64,000 bases of DNA, taken from Effrenium voratum. Taxonomy: Eukaryota > Sar > Dinophyceae > Suessiales > Symbiodiniaceae. A model generated the notes under the pieces. That model worked only from the letters and a program-made list of their open reading frames with translations, had not been told where the DNA came from and did not search any database. Both the position numbers and the translations under genes were made by a program. Shown piece after piece: positions 55,465 through 64,000 of the stretch. The DNA is taken from contig CAUJNA010000522.1 in the NCBI GenBank assembly GCA_963377175.1, positions 15,001 to 79,000 on the forward strand, written 5' to 3'. Numbering within the stretch: position 1 is the first letter of the stretch; every line of letters starts with the position of its first letter.

Positions 55465-55655
55465 GTAACCACCAACCACCACCCACCAACCACCAACCAC
55501 CAACCACCACCCACCCACCACCCACCACCCCCCACCCACCTCCCACCAACCACCAACCACCAACCACCACCCCCCAACCACCAACCACCACCCACCACCC
55601 ACCACCCACCGCCCACCACCCACCACTCACCACCCACCATCACCAACCACCAACA
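55465..55655. repeat. (ACCACC)n/(CCACCAAC)n array
   Basis: CCACCAACCACCA and CCACCCACC units without G on the plus strand. Its complement is G-rich (GGTGG) and could form G-quadruplexes. Confidence 0.95.
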
Positions 55656-55704
55656 GAGAAAGAGAGAAAGAGAGAAAGAGAGAAAGAGAGAAAGAGAGAA
55701 AGAG

Positions 55705-55771
<67 letters not shown>

Positions 55772-55960
55772 ATCAAAGAAAGAACGAAAGAACGAAAACA
55801 AAGAAAGAAATAAAGAAAAAAAAGAAAGAAAGAAGGAAAGAAGGGAGGCGAAGACAGGACAGAAAGAAAGAGAGAATGACGAAGAAAAAAAGACACACTG
55901 AAAAGGAAGAAGAAGAGAAAACAAAGTCAAGAGAGGAAAGAGAAAGGGAACTATAGTTTT
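55652..55960. repeat. (GAAA)n/(AGAGAA)n purine-rich array
   Basis: (AGAGAA)n at 55655-55705 leads to (GAAA)n at 55705-55770, then decays. All purine on the plus strand. It abuts the CCGGCTTCGCCGG-type end at 55963. Confidence 0.96.
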
Positions 55961-55962
55961 TT

Positions 55963-55997
55963 GAAACTTCCGCCCACCGGCTTCGCCGGCTCTACTG

Positions 55998-56063
<66 letters not shown>
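55963..56063. repeat. CCGGCTTCGCCGG end plus (GTA)n array
   Basis: TGAAACTTCCGCCCACCGG then CTTCGCCGGCTCTACTGG runs straight into about 22 GTA units. The first part matches the ends of the element at 36000-36343, and the order (purine-rich, hairpin end, GTA array) is the same at both sites. Confidence 0.85.
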
Positions 56064-56064
<1 letters not shown>

Positions 56065-57130
56065 ACATAGCAAGAGTAACAATATTTCAAGAAACAACGC
56101 GCTAGTAGTAATAGTAATAGTAATGGAAGGCGTACTAGTCTCTATTTAGAAGCGGTCGTTGAGTTGCTTTAAGTTCATTAAACTCACGATCGTCATTTAA
56201 GCACTCAAATGAATTTAATGAATGTAATCGCTCGGAGCCTTTTTAGACTACATCCAATAAATTCATGAAGTTCGTGACAATATATTAATGAATTTAATAA
56301 ATTCATTTTGTTTGAGCCTTTTTTTAATGAATTTCATGAATTTAACGAATTTAGCGAATGTAATCGACAAAAGCCCCAAACGATTACATTCAAACTCATT
56401 TAAACAAATAAATGTATTTCATGAATGTACTCGAAAAGGCTCAAAAACGATTAACTTCGTTAAATTCGTTAAAATAATGAAATGAATTTGATGAATATTT
56501 GAACGAACTTGATGAATTGAATCGAAAAAGGCTTCAAAACGATCAAAACCATTAACTTCATTAACATATTTACATGAATGTAAGGATTTAATCGAAAAAA
56601 AGAAGAAGCCCCAAAACAAGTAAACTCATTAAACTCATTCAAATATGTCCACGTTTTTTAATGAATTTAATTAAACAAGTGGTGGCTCCTTTTGGCAAAG
56701 TCCAGGACTTTAATGAATTAATGAATTTAATCGCTTTGGGGCTTCCTCGATTAGCTTCATGAGATTGATTAATATATGTTAGAGCCTTTTTTGAATAATT
56801 TCATAAAACCAAGAAACTCCCGGGTGCGCCTAAAAGGAGGCGCAGGTGCAACCACGCCTTTGTTGTGCAAAATCATTGCGATGCGAAGCCCTTATCATGG
56901 AAAATCCTTGAAAATCCTGGATTTTCTGAGTTCATCTGGATTGAAGCCTTTATCGATTAAGTTCATTGATTGTTTAAATAAAGCTTTGGTGAATTTCACG
57001 AATTCAATAATTTTAACAAACTTAATAACACAAACGGTGGCTTCTTGGGGCACACTCCACAATAAAATTGGTTGCTTCATTAAAAGATGTCCATGACATT
57101 GAGAAAATTAGTCAACCAATGATGGCCCCG
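56064..57130. repeat. AT-rich decayed repeat (GAATTTAATGAATTTAAT family)
   Basis: Many overlapping copies of AATGAATTTAAT, TTCATTAAACTCATT and AATCGAAAAAGGC at irregular spacing of about 70-90 bp. Phrases such as GGCTCCTTTTGGCAAAG recur. This is an old tandem array with no coding potential. Confidence 0.75.
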
Positions 57131-57530
57131 TTTGGCAAACACTAAATTCAGGACAACAACGTTGTCGATGGCATCGCCCTAACACGGAGCGCGGCCGGCC
57201 GCGGAGCGCGGCCAAAAGCTGCTCGCCATTTCCTAGGGAAGCGGGCCTGGCGAGAAGGGTCGATCATGCACATGCACAAAAACACATGCACAAAAAGGTT
57301 GAACCAGTTCAGTTTCCCAGCTCAAAAAATTCAGGACAATAGATGAATTTTGTATCATGTTGGGATCTTGTTCGGCTAAACTCATTGAACAACACAATGT
57401 GACAGTGCTATTGAAATCATCAAACAAATATGGTGGCTCCTTTAAGCCTTTTCCAATGAAGTTCATGGGGAACAAGAGACTACAGTATTTGATAGAGTAG
57501 TTCAAAGAGTTGTAAGCATGGACCTGGAAT
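57131..57530. other. No gene seen
   Basis: Transition between two decayed repeat regions. A small GC-rich palindromic patch (GGAGCGCGGCCGGCCGCGGA) is present at about 57186-57205. Confidence 0.5.
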
Positions 57531-58350
57531 CATCTGAAGGGCGCCCGTCCCGTTGGGAGCACTTAGCTCTTAGAATAAGTAAAATGATTCCGAATGATTT
57601 AACAAATCACAGAGTTATTAAAATATTAGAACACATACATCTGGAATTTCCCAACTTTTAGGCACTCCGTCGCGTTGAGAATAGAAGGACGCTCGAAAAA
57701 AGAACAGCAAAGGGCTTTACTTGGTCCCTGTGCTTTGTTTCCAATTATTGCGAAGACTGAGAATAACTACGATTACTATCTGGACAAAATCACAAAATTA
57801 ACCTGGGCTTCTCCAACCCGTCACATTGGGAGAGTAACTCGAGCAAATAGAAACAATGAATCTGGAAGAACAACTAATGTTGGACGGCACCCGTCCCTTT
57901 GGGAACAAGTCGAATACTTAGAACAACTAGAATAAGTGGAACAAAGATGGGCCTAAAATACCCAAGAGGCACCCGTCCCTACACGCAGAACAACAAGTGA
58001 ATCTTGCCCAAAAACTCGCATTATTATCGGGAATTCCCCCGAAAGCACCCGTCCAATTGAAATTTGATAATTAAAACTTAGCATACATACAGAACATGAG
58101 TTTGAAGTCGCCAAAGGGCACTTGTCCCTGTGGGCGGAACTAGTGAGTAGCATAGATGGAATGATTCAAATAATTAGAAGCATAGGTTTGGAGTTCCACA
58201 AGGAGCACCGGTCCTTTCGGAGTACAAAGCTCTTAGAATGGGTAGAATGATACGAGCATGAACGATTTAACATATTAAAGAGTTAGAAAAAAGTAGAACA
58301 CATGAGCCTGGAACTCCCCAACTTTTAGGACCCTGCTTGCGTTGCCCTAA
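57531..58350. repeat. Decayed tandem repeat with GGCACCCGTCCC units
   Basis: The word GGCACCCGTCCC and variants occur near 57541, 57884, 57966, 58036, 58119 and 58205. Each is followed by TTTGGGA/GTTGGGA and TTAGAATAAGT-like sequence. Blocks 57538-57670 and 58200-58335 match each other over a longer stretch, giving a higher-order structure. Confidence 0.75.
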
Positions 58351-60100
58351 GAACTCTGCGGACGCAGGCCTGCGTCGGCAACTCTTGCAGCAATTTGGCG
58401 CAACGCGTGCTCGATGGGGATCATGGAAGGCATTTGGACATCACCACAGCCAGCAGACGCTGCGCAAGTAGCCACGCCCCTTTTACCGCTGGCGAGCAGA
58501 ACACCGGGCTAGCCCCAAATAAACACAGCGCGCATGGGCACTGGCACAAGCCAGTCAAGCGGCCATTGCGGTGGGCGGGCGGGCAAACAAACGCTACAAG
58601 CGCAAAGGTTGCTGGTGGTTGTGATGGACCACACACACACAGAAGTGTGAGAGGGGCACGATGCCACTCCACAAGCTTCTTCAGCCGGCCGTGATGCTCG
58701 TAAGGAGGCGGTGCCGAGGCTGCCAATCACCGCGTCGAAAACTGCAAATCCTGGCTGGCCCGCCTAGCGCTTGATGTACCAATGAGGCGTTGGCGATCGC
58801 TTCTCATTGCTTGATCGTGAGATTCTTGGCGTCTGCGTGACTGCAAGGGGGCAGTGCGCCGGGGATGCAATATGGGCCGGGAGGTCGGGACAGGCTGGGC
58901 GGGCGCCGTCATGAAAATCAAAGGATCCGACACCCTAAGGGGCCCTGCGAGTAGAGCTGCTCACCCATATCAGATCATCGAGCACGGAGACGGGCAAACA
59001 AGAAAAATGAACACAAAGGCTGCGAAAAGCACGAGAAAAAGGCGCATCACTTAGCCTATACGAGCCTGAAGGCGCTCAGAAGACTGCAGTGAATGCAGGA
59101 CCACACCCAGAAAGCCAACAAGAGGCAACAAAGGTCAAAATGGCACGCATCGCCATTGCAAGATATAGTGGGCGGAGGGTGTGATTGAAATGATGTTGCG
59201 AAATTGACGCGCGTGTTCCAGCAGGAAGTTATGCATGCATGCACGCAGGCAGGCGCGCGCACACAAACATTTGGGCAACATGAGTGCCAGGCTAACACGC
59301 CAGCACCGCTACTCACACAAACTGTCTGCCCAAAAAGAAACACACTCCGAAAGTATGAATTATGAATCATGAGGAGGAATCCTCTTCTGATGTCCGCTTC
59401 AGACTGATGCCACACAAGTTCTGAAACGCAACTAAGAATCATACCACAGTTGCAACGAAATCAAAAGAAAATCCAGCGCTAGGACTTCCATTGTCAACAG
59501 AATCATCCTCGCGAGCTGAATTCAAGTGAAGGCACAGGCTGCACGCCGCATTGTCGCGGAAGAACGGCAGGTGCAAGAGCTTGACCTGCTCAGAGTTGCA
59601 GAGCTCAATCATCCGAACACAAGAAAGGTGCTGACAGCTGTCACGGACTGAACGAAGTCATTGCAATGACAATTCAAGAGAGAATGTGTCGAAACTGTGC
59701 TCAACAGCGTAGTACGCTACGGTCCTATGGGTGACGCAACAGCCAAGAGGCAGCCAACCAAAGCGAGCAGTTTAGCCAAGCTGCCCCAGCATTGCTGGCG
59801 GCGAAGGCAGTCATGTGCGACATGAAAACTGCCCAGCTGCGTAAGCCTCAATTCAGAGAGCATCCGGAGCCAAGCCAACCTTCTCTCAGGCCCCCAGTGC
59901 ACTGTACCCCTCCCGGTCGCCTTGGGCTTGTGCCCTGACTGGGCAAAGTGAGTCTCTCTCTCTTTCTCTTTCCCCTGATGCGCCAAAGAGCTGCGCTCTG
60001 AATCCAAACAGCAAGCAAATCCGCAAACAGTTTTCTTGGGGAATCTTGATGAGTATGTATGATGTGTCGCGGGGCCCTTGCCTGCATATTTAGCATAATG
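58351..60100. other. No gene assigned
   Basis: GC-richer unique sequence between repeat regions. Open frames up to 128 codons exist on the minus strand, but none shows a domain or clean splice structure. Confidence 0.4.
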
Positions 60101-60104
60101 TTGG

Positions 60105-60720
60105 GCCCGATACTGCTTAAATATCTTGAATAGTTTAAATCAATATGTTAAATCCCAGAGCCCTGGTTTCTAGAGCAGGGGCCGATTTAAAATTAAATAT
60201 GTTGAGTATGTTGAATATTTTAAAATATTTAAGATATTTAAACTGATTTGGGGACTAAGTATTTTAGATACTCTCACTATTATAAATATGTTACATCCCG
60301 GGGCCCTGATTTCTGGAGCTGGGGCCGATTTATTTTTTTAGCCATTTTAAATATTTTAATTAGTTTAAACCCCTGAGCCCCGATTTAAAATATTGAAATT
60401 ATTTTTAAGCTGATTTGATAAATAGCATAAATATTTTACATCCCCGGGCCCCGGTTTATAAACTGTTTCAAATACTTAAGCTGGTTTAAGGCCCAAATAT
60501 TTTCAATATTTTCAGTATGTTATATCCCCAGGCCCCGATTTAAAATGATGCAAATATTTAAGCTGGTTTGAGGCCTAAATATTTTAAATATTTCAAATAT
60601 TTTAAATCACTAGGCCCTGATTTCTGGAGCTGGGGGCCGATTTAAATTTTACACAATATAAATACTTAGAATTTTTAAACACCATATCTAAAAAATCAAA
60701 TCGGGCTCAGATCCGTGGTT
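60105..60720. repeat. Degenerate repeat alternating AT-rich and GGGGCCC blocks, about 6-7 copies
   Basis: Units pair an AT-rich half (TTTAAATATTTTAAATA) with a GC block (CCCGGGGCCCTGATTTCTGG, then AGCTGGGGCCGATTTA). Copies begin near 60149, 60293, 60370, 60441, 60524 and 60606; several have lost the AGCTGGGG part. Confidence 0.8.
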
Positions 60721-61129
60721 CTCGGGGTTTACAAAGTTCAATGGATATAAGAAATGCTCCTTACCTCTTTACCTGTTACCCCTCCCCTTACCCCTCCCCA
60801 GGGGCACGGTTTCCTTTCTTCTGGGGGCTGTGCGGAACACAGTTGCGTAAAAACATTGGGGTGTTTGATTCCCCCCCACGTCCGTTTTGGTATCCTTAGC
60901 ACCTCCTGCGCAACATCGCCAGCATGAACTGCATCATCCGCATCAGCGCCTGCTGAGGATGCGGATGATGCAAGTGATGCTGGGGATGTTGCCCATGCTG
61001 GTGAGGAATTGAAGGAAAACGCATGGAAATGAACGACATGAAGTGAAATGAAAGAAAGGGAGCAAAAACAGACATCAAGGCACATGAGCCGAAGTGAAGG
61101 AAAGTGAAGGGAAATGAAGATCTTCGAGG
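60721..61129. other. No gene seen
   Basis: Short unique region. GATGATGC-like imperfect repeats lie near 60900-61000 and GAAATGAA-like repeats near 61025-61110. Confidence 0.5.
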
Positions 61130-61785
61130 AAAAAGATTCTAGGGGGAACTGGGGAAGGGGGGGAAGGGAAAGATCTTGAGGGGGAAAAGGGGGGAAAGGA
61201 TCTCAACCAAAAAAGGTGGAAAAGATCTTAGGGAGGAAAAGGGAGAAGATCTCAGAGGGGGAAAGGTTTTAGGGAAAGGCGGGAAAGGGGGGAAAGATCT
61301 TAGGGAGGAAAGGGAGAAGATCTGCGGGGAAAAGGCCGTAGGGGGGAAAGGATCTCAACCGGAAAAGAGGGGAAGGATCTTAGGCAGGAAAAGGGAGAAG
61401 ATCTCAGGGGGGGGAAAGGCCTTAGGGGGGAAAGGGGGGAAAGATCTTGGGGAGGAAAAGGGAGAAGATCTCAGGGGGGAAAAGGCCTTAAGACCTCAAG
61501 GGGGGAAAGGCCTTAGGGGGGAAAGGATCTCAACCAAAAAAAAGGTGCAAAAGATTTTTGGGAGGAAAAGGGAGAAGATCTGAAAAGGCCTTAGGGGGGA
61601 AAGGGGGGGAAAGGATCTCAACAAGGAAAGGGAGAAAAGATCCTAGGGAGGAAAAGGGAGAAGATCCTTGGGGCAAAGGGGCCTCAACCGGGGGGAAAAG
61701 ATCTTGGGGAGGAAAAAGGAGAAGATCTCAGGGTGGGAAAGGCCTTGGGGGGGAAAGGGGGGAAAGGATCTCAACAGGGAAAGCG
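61130..61785. repeat. Purine-rich minisatellite (AGATCTTAGGGAGGAAAAGG family)
   Basis: Built of AGATCTTAGGGAGGAAAAGG, GAGAAGATCTCAGGGGGG and AAAGGCCTTAGGGGGGAAAG words in varying order. Nearly all purine on the plus strand, apart from the AGATCT and AGGCCT palindromes that recur at each junction. Gly/Lys/Arg-rich open frames are artefacts. Confidence 0.93.
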
Positions 61786-63270
61786 CTACGATGAAAGTTA
61801 CCATCACAGTCATCATCATGATCATCCTTACCATCATCATGATGACGGTCGGCATCATCATCATCATCATCAGTCTTCTCATCATCATCATGATGGTCAT
61901 CATCATCTCTTTCTTGTTCCTATGCATTTCAAAAGTAACGTTAGACAGCATTGCCAATGCAGAGGATGCTACGATGAAAGTTATCATCACAGTTATCATC
62001 ATGGTCATCGTCATCTCTTATTAGCCGGCACTGGTGACGCCGAGGAAGCTACGATGATAGTTATCGTGACTGTCCTCATCCTTGGCATCATTATCATCAC
62101 TGTCATCAAGGTCATCATCATCTCTTATTAGCCAGCACTGGCGATGCAAAGGATGCTACGATCATGATGGTCGTCATCATCATCATCACTCTTCTCATCG
62201 TCATCACAATGGCTATCATCATCTCTGTCTTGTTCTTACATGCATTGTCAAACGTAACGTTAGACAGCATTGGCAATGCAGAGGATGCTACAATGATAGT
62301 TATCATCACAGTCCTAGCCGGCACTGGTGATGGCGAGGATGCTACGATGATAGCTATCATCACAGTCCTCAGCCTTATCATCATGATCATCACGGTCATC
62401 ATCATCTCTTATTAGGCAGCACTGGTGATCCAGAAGGATGCTACCATGATAATTATCATCACAGTCATCATCATGATCTTCCTCATCATCATCATGATGA
62501 TGGTCGTCGTCATCATCATCATCACTCTTCTCATCATGATCGTGATGGTCATCATCATCTCTTTCCAGTTCTTATATATTTGAAAAGCAACGTTAGACAG
62601 CATTGGCAATGCAGAGGATGCTACGATGATAGTTATCATCACAGCCCTCATCTTTATCATCACTATCATCACGGTCATCATCATCTCTTATTAGGCAGCA
62701 CTGGTGATGCAAAGGATGCTACCATGATAGTTATCATCACAGTCATCATCATGATCATCATCATCTCTTATTAGCGGCACTGGTGATGCAAAGGATGCTG
62801 CGATCATCCTTCGAAAGATGCGTGGACGCGATTATCGTCATGACTGCTGGTGATGCTGAGGATGCGCCATGATGCTTATCAGCCGATTTGATGTCAACAG
62901 CATCGGCTTCTTCATCATGTCGTAATCAATCTCATCGTATCATCACAGGCATCGTCCTTGTCACCATCGTCATCAATGTCATCATCATCATAATCATAAT
63001 CATCACCATCATCATCATGGTGGCCATAAGCGTTGTTAGGGCCACCATAAGCGTAGTCGAGGCCGCCCGGCTTGCTTTTTGTTGGGGGGGTCTGATGCGG
63101 AAGATGTGTCATGATGATTCTCAGCCGATTTGATGTCAACATCATCGGTTTCTTCAGCATCCTTTTCACCATCGTGATCAATGCCATCGTATTCATCACA
63201 GTCATCGTCCTCGTCACCATCGTTGCAAAGTCCAACAAGACTATTGTCGACAATTGATGATGGTTTCATC
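61786..63270. repeat. CATCAT-rich composite repeat
   Basis: (CATCAT)n blocks alternate with conserved spacers GCAGAGGATGCTACGATG, ATAGTTATCATCACAGTCAT, CTCTTATTAGCCGGCACTGG and AACGTTAGACAGCATTGGCA. These make a composite unit of about 60-130 bp repeated some ten times to 62810. After 62870 a larger diverged duplication covers 62868-63030 and 63105-63250. His-rich or Ile/Met-rich frames are artefacts. Confidence 0.93.
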
Positions 63271-64000
63271 TCCCTTGCCTGGCCAGCATCGCATGCGTGT
63301 TCGCCCCCCGGGTTATTTTACTACTGATTCCCCCCATGTCGAGGTTCGCGTTGGATGAGTGAAAATATGGCTCGGTCTGGGCGGCAGCCCTTAAATCCAG
63401 CTACGCCTCCTGGGGTAGCATGTCGCTGCTAGGCAATTAGCCTCCTAGCTTTTGCTATAGGGAGTGCACCCTGGTGCCGCCGACCCTCGCCACTCGGTCG
63501 TGATGCGCGGCCTAAATCCGGCACCTCTGCATCACCAGCTCGGGCTTGCGGTTTTGCTTGCCTGTGGGAAACCCTCGCAAAACATCGCGTATATGCAGGG
63601 TTTAGGCCATGCGGCTGACATCATCAGGGTCTGGGTTGGGCCTGGGTGATGCTTCAGCGGGGCTTGGTCTGCATCATCAAGACTTCCTTCCAAAAAGCCT
63701 TTCAACCCATGAAGCACTGTTTTTTAGAAGGTATCGGAGGGATATACGCAAGGCTCATTTTTGCGCATTTTGGCGCCAAGCGCTGCCGGGCGTGCCGGGC
63801 CCTCGCTCTCCAAAACGCTTTAAATACAGCCAAAAACTGCTGCGCTGAGCGTTGGGCTGTTGTTCTGTCCGTTTTGTTCTTGCTGTGGCTGGCTCGCGCG
63901 CTGCGCGGTCCTTGCTTTTTTCTCGTTGGTTTTCGGGCCTTCTGGCGCGCGCGCGCGCGCGACCCCAGCCACAAACCGCTGCTATTTGCGGTGTTTTGTT
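63271..64000. other. Unassigned GC-rich end region
   Basis: Unique sequence with a (GC)n run at about 63945-63961. A 90-codon minus-strand frame is rich in Arg, Ala and Lys without recognisable motifs. The window ends here. Confidence 0.45.

Noticed and set aside
61643..63253. His-rich metal-binding or Asp-rich proteins
   Set aside because: These frames follow the CATCAT/ATGATG repeat and have no independent support.
1..64000. Spliced-leader RNA gene or spliced-leader relics (motif ending TTTTGGCTCAAG)
   Set aside because: I looked for the motif on both strands and saw only short partial matches such as TTGGCTCAA, so no call was made. This does not argue against a dinoflagellate source.
1..64000. 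Retrotransposon or transposase proteins
   Set aside because: No reverse transcriptase, integrase or transposase motif was recognised in any frame. The elements proposed here are non-autonomous.

Overview
This window looks like nuclear DNA of a dinoflagellate, most likely of the Symbiodiniaceae/Suessiales type. That is an inference from several things seen together. Genes are split into many very short exons. Introns often start with GC or GA instead of GT and end in AG followed by G. The recoverable genes lie almost entirely on one strand (minus), as in the unidirectional gene arrays of dinoflagellates. A TTTAGGG-like degenerate array is present, and simple repeats and minisatellites take up much of the sequence. 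There is no bacterial operon structure, no ribosome binding site pattern and no rRNA gene that I can see. Most long open frames here are low-complexity repeats or antisense shadows, so I rebuilt genes by hand by matching exon phase, splice signals and domain patterns.

Layout. 1-4.1 kb: GT, (TGGG)n and CA-rich arrays. 4.1-6.8 kb (minus): a divergent protein kinase gene with HRD and DFG motifs, ending in a glutamine-rich tail. 9.0-10.0 kb (minus): a multi-exon gene of unknown function. 13-24.5 kb: several smaller minus-strand exon clusters, plus a 0.65 kb inverted-repeat element at 14.6-15.2 kb and long CA/GC arrays after it. 27.2-31.2 kb (minus): a WD40-repeat gene with about 16 recovered short exons, a telomere-like array in one intron and candidate 5' exons. 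32.7 kb (plus): an isolated GC-rich exon between TTATCGTTTT repeats. 34.4-37.6 kb (minus): a two-domain AAA ATPase gene with an inverted-repeat element in its large intron. 38.9-40.1 kb: minisatellites. 41.9-43.3 kb (minus): a 10-helix drug/metabolite-transporter-like permease. 48.5-51.1 kb (minus): a multi-pass membrane protein gene with unusually short introns. 51.2-63.3 kb: almost pure repeat territory (triplet arrays, a tRNA-like sequence, 70-bp and 41-bp minisatellites, a 1.4 kb GATA array, AT-rich decayed repeats, purine-rich and CATCAT arrays). 63.3-64.0 kb: unassigned GC-rich sequence.

The genes share no obvious pathway. They are a kinase, a WD40 scaffold, an AAA ATPase, a permease and a membrane protein, and what they have in common is orientation and intron style. 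Exon boundaries are hand predictions that keep the reading frame. Transcript data would be decisive.
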